DNA of 64,000 nt from Bacteroidales bacterium (GTDB lineage: Bacteria > Bacteroidota > Bacteroidia > Bacteroidales > UBA932). The notes beneath the pieces were generated by a model. That model was given only the letters and a program-made list of their open reading frames with translations. It searched no databases and was not told the origin of the DNA. The translations under genes were made by a program, and so were the position numbers. Of the stretch, positions 53,993 to 63,061 are shown one piece after another; the first letter of the stretch is position 1, and every line of letters starts with the position of its first letter. The stretch spans positions 146,836 to 210,835 of the forward strand of contig JAFYYM010000070.1 in assembly GCA_017557535.1 (NCBI GenBank). The letters run 5' to 3'.

Positions 53993-54772
53993 CTAATAAT
54001 AAAAAACCGGATTGCTCGCCCCTAGCTTCTCGCTGGTACGGACTGCAAAGGTAGGAAATTTTTTCCTTAACAGAGAAAATAAAACATGGCAAATTTCCAC
54101 TTCCCCTTCGAAATGGCCTATATCAATGACCATAAATCCTTTAGGAGTGAAGAAATGGTGGTAGGATATGTCTCCGCAGAGATAGGCTTGAGCTCCAGCT
54201 TCCATGGCCTTCCCGATCAGCGAGGATCCGGAACCTCCACACATCGCCACCCTACTCACAGGAACATCAACCGGTCGCGAGCAGCGGGCCACGGGCACAC
54301 CCAGGCGGTTTTTGACGTATTCTATAAATGTCTCCACCTCCATCGGCTCTGGGAGGTCTCCGACAGCACCCAGGCCGACACCCTCAGCTTCCTCGTCCAG
54401 AACGGTGATATTTATAAGGCCAAGACGCCTCGCCATAGTGCCGCTGACGCCTTCCAAAACCTTATCCGCAGTCGTGTGGGCGGCATATATGGCTATTCCC
54501 GATGAAACGGCTTTAATCACAGCCATGCCCGTCGGATCATCCGGTGAAATCCTCTTCAATCCTCCGAAGATCAATGGGTGATGAGTGACTATCATATCCA
54601 TGCCGGCTGCGGCAGCCTCGTCAACCAGCTCGGGAGTGCAATCAAAACCGATCAATACTCCATGGACCTCCTGCTCCGGAGACCCGACCAGCAACCCGCT
54701 GTTATCCCAGCTCTCCTGAATCGAAAGAGGAGCGAAATCCTCTATGGCCGAGGTTATATCCTTGACCCTCAT
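53993..54772 (-). CDS. Nif3-like dinuclear metal center protein
   Basis: 259 residues, the short form of the NIF3/YqfO family. Metal-binding segments THHPLIFGG (near residue 62), AHTTAD (near 98) and DIGHFEGE (near 222) are intact. The family forms hexameric toroids and has GTP cyclohydrolase-related or unresolved activity. It overlaps the MerR gene by four bases (ATGA) and precedes the zinc-ribbon protein gene. Confidence 0.88.
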   Translation of the reverse strand: MRVKDITSAIEDFAPLSIQESWDNSGLLVGSPEQEVHGVLIGFDCTPELVDEAAAAGMDMIVTHHPLIFGGLKRISPDDPTGMAVIKAVSSGIAIYAAHTTADKVLEGVSGTMARRLGLINITVLDEEAEGVGLGAVGDLPEPMEVETFIEYVKNRLGVPVARCSRPVDVPVSRVAMCGGSGSSLIGKAMEAGAQAYLCGDISYHHFFTPKGFMVIDIGHFEGEVEICHVLFSLLRKKFPTFAVRTSEKLGASNPVFYY

Positions 54773-55086
54773 AACGACTTCTTGACAGCGATCAACTGAC
54801 TCCGGATCTCCTTCAGGCTATCCAAGGCCTTGACCCTTCCCTCAATCTTCTTTCTCTCCGCCGCCATTTTCTTGGACGCACCCTCGAGAGTGAGTCCTTG
54901 CTCCTTGACAAGAAGATGTATCTGCTTGAGGCATTCCAAGTCCTCAGTGGTGTAAAGCCGGTTGCCCTTGGCGTTTCTCTTAGGCTTTATGTACTTCGGA
55001 AAAGAATTGGACCAGAAGCGCACCAGAGATGTACTCTCCCCCAGAAGATCCGAGACCTCTCCGATAGTGTAATATAATTTCTCCAT
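54769..55086 (-). CDS. MerR-family transcriptional regulator
   Basis: 105 residues: a winged-helix MerR domain (YYTIGEVSDLLGESTSLVRFWSN... GNRLYTTEDLECLKQIHLLV) followed by a short helix, without a ligand-binding domain or Cys residues for metal sensing. Short MerR proteins of this kind are widespread in Bacteroidetes, with unknown targets. It overlaps the nif3-like gene downstream. Confidence 0.85.
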   Translation of the reverse strand: MEKLYYTIGEVSDLLGESTSLVRFWSNSFPKYIKPKRNAKGNRLYTTEDLECLKQIHLLVKEQGLTLEGASKKMAAERKKIEGRVKALDSLKEIRSQLIAVKKSL

Positions 55087-55099
55087 ATCTGTTTTAATA

Positions 55100-56059
55100 T
55101 TAGTCCATTGACTGACCGGTATTGGATGACATGAACAACATCCCTATATAATCCTCCGGGGTGACTGAAGCGAACATGAAGTTAAGCGGATCAAGACGAG
55201 CCGAGTCCTTCAGGACCTCATAGTGGAGATGCGGAGCAAAAGAGTTGCCCGACATTCCCACCTGACCTATCTGCTTGCCTCTGGACACCTTCTGTCCTTT
55301 GCTGACCCTGGTGTTCTCCAGATGCGCATACCTGGTGACATAGCCGTTGCCATGATCTATGGCCACGACATTGCCCAGACCTTTGGAAGAATGGTCAACA
55401 TATCTCACGACTCCGTCCGCGGCGGCATAGACCGGCTCACCCTGCTGCGAGATCAAATCGAGTCCCCAATGATCAGAGGGAACCTTGTAGAAAGGATTGA
55501 TCCTTTTGCCGACGGTAGCGCCTGTCCTAGCATATGAGAAATTCCCCAAAGGGTTTGACAGCGGTGGGAGAGACTTAACTCCCCCGCTGTCAAGAGCGGC
55601 CATCACCCTCAGGAAATTAGACTCCACGCGTGTGGAAGCTTTCTCCAACAAGTCAAGTTTTTCCCCGACAGACTCTATGATATCCTCATCGTCCACTGAG
55701 TCTATGGCGGAAAGGAGTCCTCCGGTATATATCCCACCCAGTTCAGGGGAATCCGAGTTGAAAAGCTGGCGATATATCTCGCTATCCTTTTCTTTCAAGC
55801 CGTCCAACACATCCCCGAGAAGACTCTCTTTCTGAACCATCTCCCCATATGTCCGCTCGTACATCTGGATCTCACGCTTGAGTTTCCTCTCGGAATCAGT
55901 GTTCACGACAAGGGAGAACACAACATAATAGACCACGGCGAGAGAGGCTGTGACAAGGAAATACTTCACACCCTTCCAGAAAATATACCACACCGAACGG
56001 GTTACCTTACGGAACTCCATCCGGGTCTTGTCAAACACGTATCTCTCTTTGTCTGCCAT
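55100..56059 (-). CDS. Membrane-anchored M23 metallopeptidase (first of two in tandem)
   Basis: 319 residues. A transmembrane anchor (about 33-52), a coiled-coil periplasmic stalk (EIQMYERTYGEMVQKE...), then a LytM/M23 domain from about 195 with zinc ligands in HWGLDL (HxxxD) and the catalytic HLHYE (HxH) near residue 285. All key residues are intact, so it should hydrolyse peptide crosslinks in peptidoglycan. Seven bases separate it from the paralogous gene upstream. Confidence 0.9.
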   Translation of the reverse strand: MADKERYVFDKTRMEFRKVTRSVWYIFWKGVKYFLVTASLAVVYYVVFSLVVNTDSERKLKREIQMYERTYGEMVQKESLLGDVLDGLKEKDSEIYRQLFNSDSPELGGIYTGGLLSAIDSVDDEDIIESVGEKLDLLEKASTRVESNFLRVMAALDSGGVKSLPPLSNPLGNFSYARTGATVGKRINPFYKVPSDHWGLDLISQQGEPVYAAADGVVRYVDHSSKGLGNVVAIDHGNGYVTRYAHLENTRVSKGQKVSRGKQIGQVGMSGNSFAPHLHYEVLKDSARLDPLNFMFASVTPEDYIGMLFMSSNTGQSMD

Positions 56060-56065
56060 AGAAGC

Positions 56066-57070
56066 TTACCTGAGACTAACGCTGAATGAGCGCCTTTGTG
56101 GGGTGTCGTCTTTATCAGCGTTGCGGCTCTCCACCATGGCAATATACTCTTGCTTGGACATCGAGAGATCAAAGTAATTAATAGGATTGACCCTTTCGCC
56201 CTTGTAGAAAACCTCATAATGGAGATGAGGCCCGCTGGCCCTTCCGGACTGCCCGCTCTCCCCTATCTTGTCACCGCGCTTGACCTTCATTCCCTCAATC
56301 ACGGTGATGGTGTTCAGATGGGCGTACCGGGTCTTGTAGCCGAAGCCATGATCAATGTCCACACAGTTGCCGTAACCGAAGAAATCAAATGCCACAGTCT
56401 CAACCACACCGTCTCCGGTGGCGAACACCGGATTACCCGGTTTCATAGCCAAGTCCACACCAGTATGTAGCTTAGAGCTTCCCGTGAACGGGTCTGTCCT
56501 GTATCCGAACGGGCTGGTGAGAGTGTATTTTGACGGATCGGGGATTATCGGGGGCACAGCGGGAATGCAGGACACCATGTCACCGGCCTTCTTAGAGACA
56601 TCAGCCACCTCGTCAAAAGACTTACTTTGGACATATGTCATCCTGGTGATGCGGTCCAATCTCAAAATCGTGTTCTTCAATGTGTTTGAAGACTCGAGTC
56701 CATCCAGGTAAGAGTAACGGTCGACACCTCCGATCCCAGCGGTCCTCACAGACATAGGAATCTCGTTCATTCCATAAATCGACCTGTATATGTCGTCATC
56801 CCTTATCCTCAACTCATCAAGGTTACTCTCGTAACGGTCAAGCCTCGAGTTCATGAGTGAGATCCTTGCGTCCCAACGCGCCTTTTCAGCCTTGAGTAAA
56901 GCGGTTTTGGGGAGATCCATCCCTAACACGGACGTGAACACCCACAGATAAAGCACCGACAGCGCCAAGCTGCCGGCCAAAAGAAGGAGCCACTTCAAAA
57001 GCTTTGATCTTAAGGATACTTCCTTGATCTCGTAAAGGAGTGTCTCCGAGTTGAGAACATATTTTCTCAT
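56066..57070 (-). CDS. Membrane-anchored M23 metallopeptidase (second of two in tandem)
   Basis: 334 residues and a close paralogue of the downstream M23 gene in layout: transmembrane anchor (about 26-50), coiled-coil stalk, and M23 domain with HTGVDL and HLHYEV intact. The stalk has a region (MSVRTAGIGGVDRYSYLDG) not obvious in the other copy. Both genes together look like a duplication with retained activity. The first gene of the long minus-strand run, transcribed divergently from alaS. Confidence 0.9.
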   Translation of the reverse strand: MRKYVLNSETLLYEIKEVSLRSKLLKWLLLLAGSLALSVLYLWVFTSVLGMDLPKTALLKAEKARWDARISLMNSRLDRYESNLDELRIRDDDIYRSIYGMNEIPMSVRTAGIGGVDRYSYLDGLESSNTLKNTILRLDRITRMTYVQSKSFDEVADVSKKAGDMVSCIPAVPPIIPDPSKYTLTSPFGYRTDPFTGSSKLHTGVDLAMKPGNPVFATGDGVVETVAFDFFGYGNCVDIDHGFGYKTRYAHLNTITVIEGMKVKRGDKIGESGQSGRASGPHLHYEVFYKGERVNPINYFDLSMSKQEYIAMVESRNADKDDTPQRRSFSVSLR

Positions 57071-57115
57071 AGCCGCGAATATACCTTTTTTTGCTATAAA
57101 TCGCTAAAATTGTTA

Positions 57116-57123
57116 TAATTTTG
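57116..57123 (+). promoter_or_regulatory. Putative -7 promoter element of alaS
   Basis: TAATTTTG fits TAnnTTTG, 32 bases upstream of the chosen alaS ATG. A TTTG at 57090-57093 lies 22 bases upstream, slightly beyond the usual spacing of 19-21. Confidence 0.6.
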
Positions 57124-57155
57124 CCATTTCCGTGCCAAACAATAACGGATTAGAG

Positions 57156-59774
57156 ATGAACACAGCTAAAGAGATAAGACAGAGGTTCCTGGATTTCTTT
57201 GAGTCCAAGGGACATACAGTGGTTCCGTCGGCCCCGATGGTCATCAAGAATGACCCTACCCTCATGTTCACCAATGCTGGAATGAACCAGTTCAAGGACA
57301 TTTTCCTGGGCAACTCGGCACCTAAGACCAAGAGGGCGACAGACTCTCAGAAATGCCTCCGTGTCAGCGGTAAGCACAACGACCTCGAAGCGGTGGGTCA
57401 TGACGGACGCCACCACACGATGTTCGAGATGCTGGGCAACTGGAGTTTCGGAGACTACTTCAAGGAAGAGGCGATAGCTTGGGCCTGGGAACTTCTCACC
57501 GAAGTTTACAAGATAGATAAGTCAAAGCTTTACGCGACCGTCTTCGAAGGTTCAGCGGATGACGGGACAGGACTCGACGTGGAAGCTCTCGAGGCTTGGA
57601 AGAAGCATCTGCCGGAGGACCATATCATATTAGGCAACAAGCATGACAATTTCTGGGAAATGGGTGACACCGGCCCCTGCGGTCCCTCGAGCGAGATCCA
57701 TATCGACCTCAGGACTGACGAGGAGATCGCCAAGGTCCCGGGAAAGGATATGGTCAACACCGACAATGACCAGGTGATTGAGATCTGGAACCTGGTGTTC
57801 ATGCAATACAACCGAAAGGCGGACGGATCCCTGGAGCCACTCCCTGCCAAGAATATCGACACCGGAATGGGCTTCGAGAGGCTATGCATGGTGCTGCAAG
57901 GCAAGACCAGCAACTACGACACCGACGTCTTCTCCGGCATGATCCACAAGATCGAGGAGCTCTCCGGGCATGGATATCATGAGAGTTCAAAGACCGAGGT
58001 CGCCATGAGGGTGATCGCGGACCACATCAGGGCAATCGCCTTCTCCATCGCGGACGGGCAGCTACCCTCCAATGTGAAGGCCGGATATGTCATCAGGAGG
58101 ATTCTCCGTAGGGCGGTCCGGTACGGATACACTTTCCTTGGATTCGAGGAACCGTTCCTGTGCTCTCTTGTTCCTCAGCTGATTCAGGACATGGGCGAGG
58201 CATATCCAGAGCTTGAGAAACAGCGCAAACTGATCGAGAGCGTCATTCGGGAGGAGGAGCTTTCTTTCCTTCGCACTCTGGACAGGGGCATCAGGATGAT
58301 GGATGACTACATGGCGAAGAACGCCGGTACCAAGACCATTCCCGGAGTCGACGCTTTCATTCTATACGACACTTACGGTTTCCCGATAGACCTTACCGGA
58401 TTGATCGCCGCCGAGAACGGCTACACGGTCGACATGGAAGGATTCAACACCGAACTCCAGAAACAAAAGGAGAGGGCGCGCAACGCCACTGCCAATGAAT
58501 TCGGAGACTGGACAGTCTTTTCTGACGGAGAGGAGGAGGTATTCCTTGGATATGACAACCTCGAGCTCGAAGGAGTCAGACTCCTTAAGCACCGCACTGT
58601 CAAGCAAAAGAACAAGACCATGATCCAGTTGGTCTTCGACCGCACTCCTTTCTATGCCGAGATGGGAGGACAGGTCGGTGACACTGGAGTCGCCGTCTCC
58701 GCTTCGGGGGAAGAGATCCGTATCCTCAACACTGTCAAGGAAAACAACCTGACAGTCCACATAGCTGAGAGCCTGCCCGAGAATCTCGAAGGAAGCTTCA
58801 CCCTAAAGGTAGATGGTGTCCGACGCCTGAAGATAGCCGCCAACCACACAGCGACTCACCTGCTGGACAACGCTTTGAGAACAGTGCTCGGAACCCATGT
58901 CGAGCAGAAGGGATCATTTGTCGGTCCGGACTATTTCCGCTTCGACTTCTCCCATTTTTCCAAAGTCACGGACGAGGAAATCCGCAAGGTTGAGCATATT
59001 GTCAACTCAATGATACGCAACGACTTCCATCTTGAGGAAAAGAGGGATGCCACTATGGAAGAGGCCCTCGGAATGGGAGCGATAGCCCTTTTCGGCGAGA
59101 AATACGGAGACCGGGTCAGGGTCGTCAAGTTCGGTCCTTCTGTCGAGCTTTGCGGAGGAACTCACGCATCATCAACCGGCAGGATTGGTTTCTTCAAGAT
59201 AGTGTCCGAATCAGCGATCGCCGCAGGTGTACGCAGGATTGAGGCATTGACCGGTGAAGCGGCAGAGAACCTTCTTGACACGGTCGCCGACACTCTCAAG
59301 GGTATAAGGGAGATGTTCAATAATGTCCCCGACGTGACTGCCGCCGTGACAAAAATGCTCACAGAGAACACTGACGCTCGTAAACGTCTGGAGAAATACG
59401 CCAAGGAGAAAGCGGCCTCATTCGCCAAGAAACTCTCTGATAACTCCAAGGTCGTCAATGGTATAAATATTGCGACTTTCAACCGCGACGTTGACCCCGC
59501 CATGTTCCGCGAGTCAGCTGCCATATTGCAGAAAGAAGTGAATAACTTCGCTCTTGCCGCCGCATATATCCATGACGGCAAGCCACAGCTTCTGCTGATG
59601 TACTCCGCTGACCTTGTGGCGGCCGGGCACAATGCGGCCACAGATATCAAGGAGGCCGCCAAGTTCATCCAAGGTGGAGGTGGAGGGCAGCCCTTCCTCG
59701 CCACAGCGGGCGGACGTAATACCGAGGGACTTAAGGATGCCCTTGATAAGATGGTGGAGATCGTCTCCAGATAA
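57156..59774 (+). CDS. alaS: Alanyl-tRNA synthetase
   Basis: 872 residues from the ATG at 57156 (a GTG at 57132 is open in frame but lies only nine bases past the -7 box). Class II core ([59 protein letters not shown]), the editing domain with [13 protein letters not shown] and [10 protein letters not shown] zinc site, and a C-terminal domain with [14 protein letters not shown] are all present. It charges tRNA-Ala and clears mischarged Ser and Gly. Followed without gap by the lptF/G-fmt fusion. Confidence 0.95.
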   Translation: MNTAKEIRQRFLDFFESKGHTVVPSAPMVIKNDPTLMFTNAGMNQFKDIFLGNSAPKTKRATDSQKCLRVSGKHNDLEAVGHDGRHHTMFEMLGNWSFGDYFKEEAIAWAWELLTEVYKIDKSKLYATVFEGSADDGTGLDVEALEAWKKHLPEDHIILGNKHDNFWEMGDTGPCGPSSEIHIDLRTDEEIAKVPGKDMVNTDNDQVIEIWNLVFMQYNRKADGSLEPLPAKNIDTGMGFERLCMVLQGKTSNYDTDVFSGMIHKIEELSGHGYHESSKTEVAMRVIADHIRAIAFSIADGQLPSNVKAGYVIRRILRRAVRYGYTFLGFEEPFLCSLVPQLIQDMGEAYPELEKQRKLIESVIREEELSFLRTLDRGIRMMDDYMAKNAGTKTIPGVDAFILYDTYGFPIDLTGLIAAENGYTVDMEGFNTELQKQKERARNATANEFGDWTVFSDGEEEVFLGYDNLELEGVRLLKHRTVKQKNKTMIQLVFDRTPFYAEMGGQVGDTGVAVSASGEEIRILNTVKENNLTVHIAESLPENLEGSFTLKVDGVRRLKIAANHTATHLLDNALRTVLGTHVEQKGSFVGPDYFRFDFSHFSKVTDEEIRKVEHIVNSMIRNDFHLEEKRDATMEEALGMGAIALFGEKYGDRVRVVKFGPSVELCGGTHASSTGRIGFFKIVSESAIAAGVRRIEALTGEAAENLLDTVADTLKGIREMFNNVPDVTAAVTKMLTENTDARKRLEKYAKEKAASFAKKLSDNSKVVNGINIATFNRDVDPAMFRESAAILQKEVNNFALAAAYIHDGKPQLLLMYSADLVAAGHNAATDIKEAAKFIQGGGGGQPFLATAGGRNTEGLKDALDKMVEIVSR

Positions 59775-62333
59775 ATGAAAAGGATCGACAAGTTCATACT
59801 GACCTCTTTTATAGGACCATTTTTCATGATCCTTCTTGTCGTCATCTTTATTTTGATGATGCAGACCCTCTGGGTCTATATAGACGAGCTGGTCGGTAAG
59901 GGCTTGGACTTCAAGATTATAGCCGAATTCCTCTTCTGGGGAAGCTGTACAATTCTCCCCTTAGCCCTGCCTCTCGCCACATTGCTGGCGTCAATGATGA
60001 CCATAGGCAATATGGGCGAGAACAATGAGCTCATAGCCCTGAAGGCTGCCGGAGTGTCAGTGTCCAGGGTAATGGCTCCAGTCATGATAGCTTCCGTATT
60101 CATCAGCATCGGAACCTATTTCGCCATAAATGAGCTGGTTCCTGTAGCCTACAACCAAATCTACACGCTGAGGGACGACATCAAACGCACAAAGAACGAG
60201 ATCAAGATCCCGGACGGTGTTTTTTACGATGGCGTCGAAGGCTATGTTCTCCGTGTTGAGAGCACTGACTCGAAAGGTATAATGAACGGGGTCATGCTTT
60301 ATGACCATCACGGCAAGGGCAACACCCGCCTCACTATCGCCGATTCCGCCGAGATCAGGATGTCAAAAGACAAGTCATACTTGACTATCAAGATGTATGA
60401 CGGCACCAACTATCAGGAGACCAACGAGAAAGAAGGCAGGAAAGAGACACACCAGCTTCAGAAGATCAATTTCGCCAAACAGGAGATGGTTGTCACCCTG
60501 GAAAACTATGCTTTCCAGAAATCGGACAGCGCGCGCTTCGGCGACCAGGTCAGGACTCTTCCTTTATGGAGACTGAAAGAGGAAAAAATCCGTTTGGAGG
60601 ATGAGAGGGACAGTGTCAAGTCACTTCAGATATTGGCCACGGCCGCATCCTACCTATTCACCTTAAGGACCCAACTGGACACGACCGCCTCGGGTATATC
60701 AAAGAATTTCGAGGACGAGAGCTTCCTGAGCTTCGATAGTGACGAAGCCACCTCACAGGCGATTTACAGGGCCGGTACAACCGCCAGACAGCTCCAAAGC
60801 AATATAGAGAGCTATGAGTTCGGCGCTTTTGACTACACGGTGAAGCTCCGCTGGACTTTCCTGGAATTACTGAGACGTTTCGGCCAAGCTATAGCCTGTT
60901 TCATAATGTTTTTCATCGGAGCCCCTCTGGGCGCGTTGATCAGGAAAGGCGGGCTTGGCGTCTCAGCTATCGTAGCAATCCTGTTCTTTGTCCTCTATTA
61001 TATTGTGGACATCACCGGAGTGAAACTGGCAAGGGACGGAAGCGTCAGCGCCTGGACAGGAGCGTTTGTATCCTCCGTCGTGATGTTGGCTATAGGAATA
61101 TATCTGACATCAAAGGCGATACACGACACCGACATGTCCAATTTCGATGCCGTGAAGAACTGGTGGAGAAAGCTCAAGAGCACAATCTCTGGATTCTTCA
61201 AGAAGACCAGAATCGTTTATATGGGCACTCCCGAGTTCGCTGTCGCGCCTTTGAAAGAGCTTCTTGACAAGAAATATCGTGTCGTGGCTGTCGTGACAGT
61301 GGCTGACAAACCCAGCGGCCGCGGCCAAAAGGTAAATGAGAGCGCCGTGAAGCAATTCGCTATGGAGCGTGGTATCCCTGTGCTCCAGCCTGTCAAGCTC
61401 AAAGATCCGGAGTTCCTTTCCCAACTCAAGTCTTACAAGGCTGACATGTTTATCGTGGTCGCTTTCAGGATGCTTCCCGAAGAGATTTGGAGCATGCCGA
61501 AGCTGGGCACTTTCAACCTTCACGCCTCATTGCTTCCGCAATATCGTGGAGCCGCACCTATCAACTGGGCCGTGATCAATGGAGAGAGCAGGACTGGAGC
61601 GACGACCTTCATGATAGACAAACAGATAGACACAGGTGGAATCATCCTTCGCCAGGACATCCTTATAGGTAAGGATGACACAGCCGGTGATATCCATGAT
61701 AAGCTTATGGAAATCGGTGCCGATATGGTTGTACAAACCGCTCAGGGATTGATTGAGAAGAATGTGGAGACTAGGGTGCAAAGGAGCTTCATCCAAGGCT
61801 CCGAAGTCCTGAAACCCGCCCCGAAACTCACCCGTGAGCTTTGCCATATCGACTGGAACGATTCCTCCAAGCAGATCCACAACCTCATCCGTGGTCTGAG
61901 CCCCTACCCTGCCGCCTTCACGGAGCTCGTCAAAGAAGGCTCCGCCCCCGTCCAGCTCAAGATCTTCTCCGCCGAGCCCGTTGCCTCCGGAGCGGAGGGT
62001 ATGGTGAGTGAAGACCATGACACCCTCGGCACTGTAAGAGGGGGGACCGGAGCGAAGCGCAGCGTAGCGAGAGGTGGGGCCAAGCGAAGCGAGGCGTCTG
62101 AACCACCATACCCTCCGCTCCGGACAGACCATGGCAAGGTTCTAAGTGACGGGAAGACTTATCTGTGGATAACGACCGCTGATGGGGCAATATCGCTGAA
62201 AGAAGTGCAGTTGGCCGGCAAGAAGAGAATGGGCATCGAAGCATTCCTCCTCGGCTTCCGCGATCCCGAGACCTATTCCACCACCCCCGGCACCTCAAAA
62301 GCCGAGATTTCCAAGACAAAACCCGCCCAATGA
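59775..62333 (+). CDS. LptF/LptG-family permease fused to methionyl-tRNA formyltransferase
   Basis: One open frame of 852 residues with two unrelated halves. Residues 1 to about 470 are a YjgP/YjgQ-type permease of the lipopolysaccharide export ABC transporter: three N-terminal membrane segments, a periplasmic beta-jellyroll (about 125-280), and three C-terminal membrane segments. From about 476 (TRIVYMGTPEFAVAPL) a complete Fmt follows: ADKPSGRGQK, FNLHASLLPQYRGAAPINWA with catalytic Asn and His, and DTGGII with the Asp. No ATG, GTG or TTG lies suitably at the junction, so Fmt has no obvious start of its own. Residues about 738-784 are encoded by hairpin element copy C, in a loop of the C-terminal domain. 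Confidence 0.88.
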   Translation: MKRIDKFILTSFIGPFFMILLVVIFILMMQTLWVYIDELVGKGLDFKIIAEFLFWGSCTILPLALPLATLLASMMTIGNMGENNELIALKAAGVSVSRVMAPVMIASVFISIGTYFAINELVPVAYNQIYTLRDDIKRTKNEIKIPDGVFYDGVEGYVLRVESTDSKGIMNGVMLYDHHGKGNTRLTIADSAEIRMSKDKSYLTIKMYDGTNYQETNEKEGRKETHQLQKINFAKQEMVVTLENYAFQKSDSARFGDQVRTLPLWRLKEEKIRLEDERDSVKSLQILATAASYLFTLRTQLDTTASGISKNFEDESFLSFDSDEATSQAIYRAGTTARQLQSNIESYEFGAFDYTVKLRWTFLELLRRFGQAIACFIMFFIGAPLGALIRKGGLGVSAIVAILFFVLYYIVDITGVKLARDGSVSAWTGAFVSSVVMLAIGIYLTSKAIHDTDMSNFDAVKNWWRKLKSTISGFFKKTRIVYMGTPEFAVAPLKELLDKKYRVVAVVTVADKPSGRGQKVNESAVKQFAMERGIPVLQPVKLKDPEFLSQLKSYKADMFIVVAFRMLPEEIWSMPKLGTFNLHASLLPQYRGAAPINWAVINGESRTGATTFMIDKQIDTGGIILRQDILIGKDDTAGDIHDKLMEIGADMVVQTAQGLIEKNVETRVQRSFIQGSEVLKPAPKLTRELCHIDWNDSSKQIHNLIRGLSPYPAAFTELVKEGSAPVQLKIFSAEPVASGAEGMVSEDHDTLGTVRGGTGAKRSVARGGAKRSEASEPPYPPLRTDHGKVLSDGKTYLWITTADGAISLKEVQLAGKKRMGIEAFLLGFRDPETYSTTPGTSKAEISKTKPAQ
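61986..62124 (+). repeat. Dispersed hairpin element, copy C, inside the fmt half of the fusion
   Basis: The left arm 61986-62005 and right arm 62105-62124 are complementary at all 20 positions and differ from the arms of copies A and B. Between them are the core CACCCTCGGCACTGTAAGAG, GGGGGGACCGGAGC, then GGTGGGGCC and an AGCGAAGCGAGGC tail. The plus strand is the coding strand, so here the core is read in sense. The encoded segment is Gly/Ala/Arg/Ser/Glu-rich (TVRGGTGAKRSVARGG) and absent from Fmt proteins I know. Confidence 0.88.
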
Positions 62334-63013
62334 GCGTAGCGGTCATCATAGGTGGCGGAGATTTCCCGAAGAAGGAATATCCAAGAGAACTGATCCGCAG
62401 GGCGGATGTCTTGGTCTGTTGCGATGGCAATGCCCTCAAGGCGTTCCTACGCCACCGGAAGAGCATATTTGGAGACAACACTAGGGAGCCTGATGCTGTG
62501 GTAGGTGATATGGACTCTTTGAGCCCGACGCTCGCTAAAATATATTCAAAGCGACTGGTTCGGATAGAGGAGCAGGATGACAACGATCAGACCAAGGCTT
62601 TCCATTTCATTCTCAACAACTTCCCAGAGGTGGATACAATTCATTTCCTGGCCGCTACCGGGAAGCGGGAGGATCATACAATCGGCAACCTGGGGCTATT
62701 GATGGAATATGCCCGCTCCCTATCGACTTCTTATCCCGAGCGCGGCGAAGGATATATATCCATCGATATGGTCTCTGACTACTCCACAGCCTTCGCCGTC
62801 ACTGACAGCTGTGAGCTCTATTTGGGGAAAGGGCGCCGAATCTCCCTCTTCAGCCCTGACAACAGCCTTACAATAACTTCTAAAGGGCTCAAATGGCAGA
62901 CTTCAGGAGTCGTTTTCAATAACTGGTGGCCAGCCACTCTCAACCAGACCACCGAGGACGTAGTCCAGCTGGAGTTTTCTCATAAATCATTAGTACTCAT
63001 CATCACCGATTAG
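62330..63013 (+). CDS. Thiamine pyrophosphokinase
   Basis: 227 residues. VVGDMDSLSP near residue 61, the acidic EEQDDNDQTKAF near 85, and LAATGKREDHTIGNLGLL near 110 are the catalytic and thiamine-binding motifs of the TPK family; a beta-sandwich C-terminal domain follows. It makes thiamine pyrophosphate from thiamine and ATP. The ATG overlaps the fusion gene stop (ATGA), which puts it in the alaS operon. Confidence 0.9.
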   Translation: MSVAVIIGGGDFPKKEYPRELIRRADVLVCCDGNALKAFLRHRKSIFGDNTREPDAVVGDMDSLSPTLAKIYSKRLVRIEEQDDNDQTKAFHFILNNFPEVDTIHFLAATGKREDHTIGNLGLLMEYARSLSTSYPERGEGYISIDMVSDYSTAFAVTDSCELYLGKGRRISLFSPDNSLTITSKGLKWQTSGVVFNNWWPATLNQTTEDVVQLEFSHKSLVLIITD

Positions 63014-63024
63014 CTATTTTTGAT

Positions 63025-63032
63025 TATATTTG
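63025..63032 (+). promoter_or_regulatory. Putative -7 promoter element of the polyferredoxin gene
   Basis: TATATTTG fits TAnnTTTG, 29 bases upstream of the ATG at 63062. It overlaps the left half of a perfect inverted repeat (63026-63050). Confidence 0.6.
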
Positions 63033-63050
63033 TCCAGAACGAACAAATAT
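63026..63050 (+). promoter_or_regulatory. Inverted repeat overlapping the polyferredoxin promoter
   Basis: ATATTTGT (63026-63033) and ACAAATAT (63043-63050) are perfect inverted copies with a 9-base spacer, covering the -7 box and the expected start of transcription. This is where a dimeric repressor would bind; a leader hairpin is the alternative. Confidence 0.5.
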
Positions 63051-63061
63051 CTATCTAAAAG

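Noticed and set aside
57132-57155. GTG start of alaS
   Set aside because: It lies nine bases after the -7 box, near the expected transcript start, and precedes residues not found in AlaS. ATG at 57156 fits better.
61195-61225. An independent start for fmt inside the fusion gene
   Set aside because: No ATG, GTG or TTG lies within the short joint before TRIVYMGTPEF; the ATG in that motif would remove the first beta strand. An unusual ATC start cannot be excluded but is not supported.
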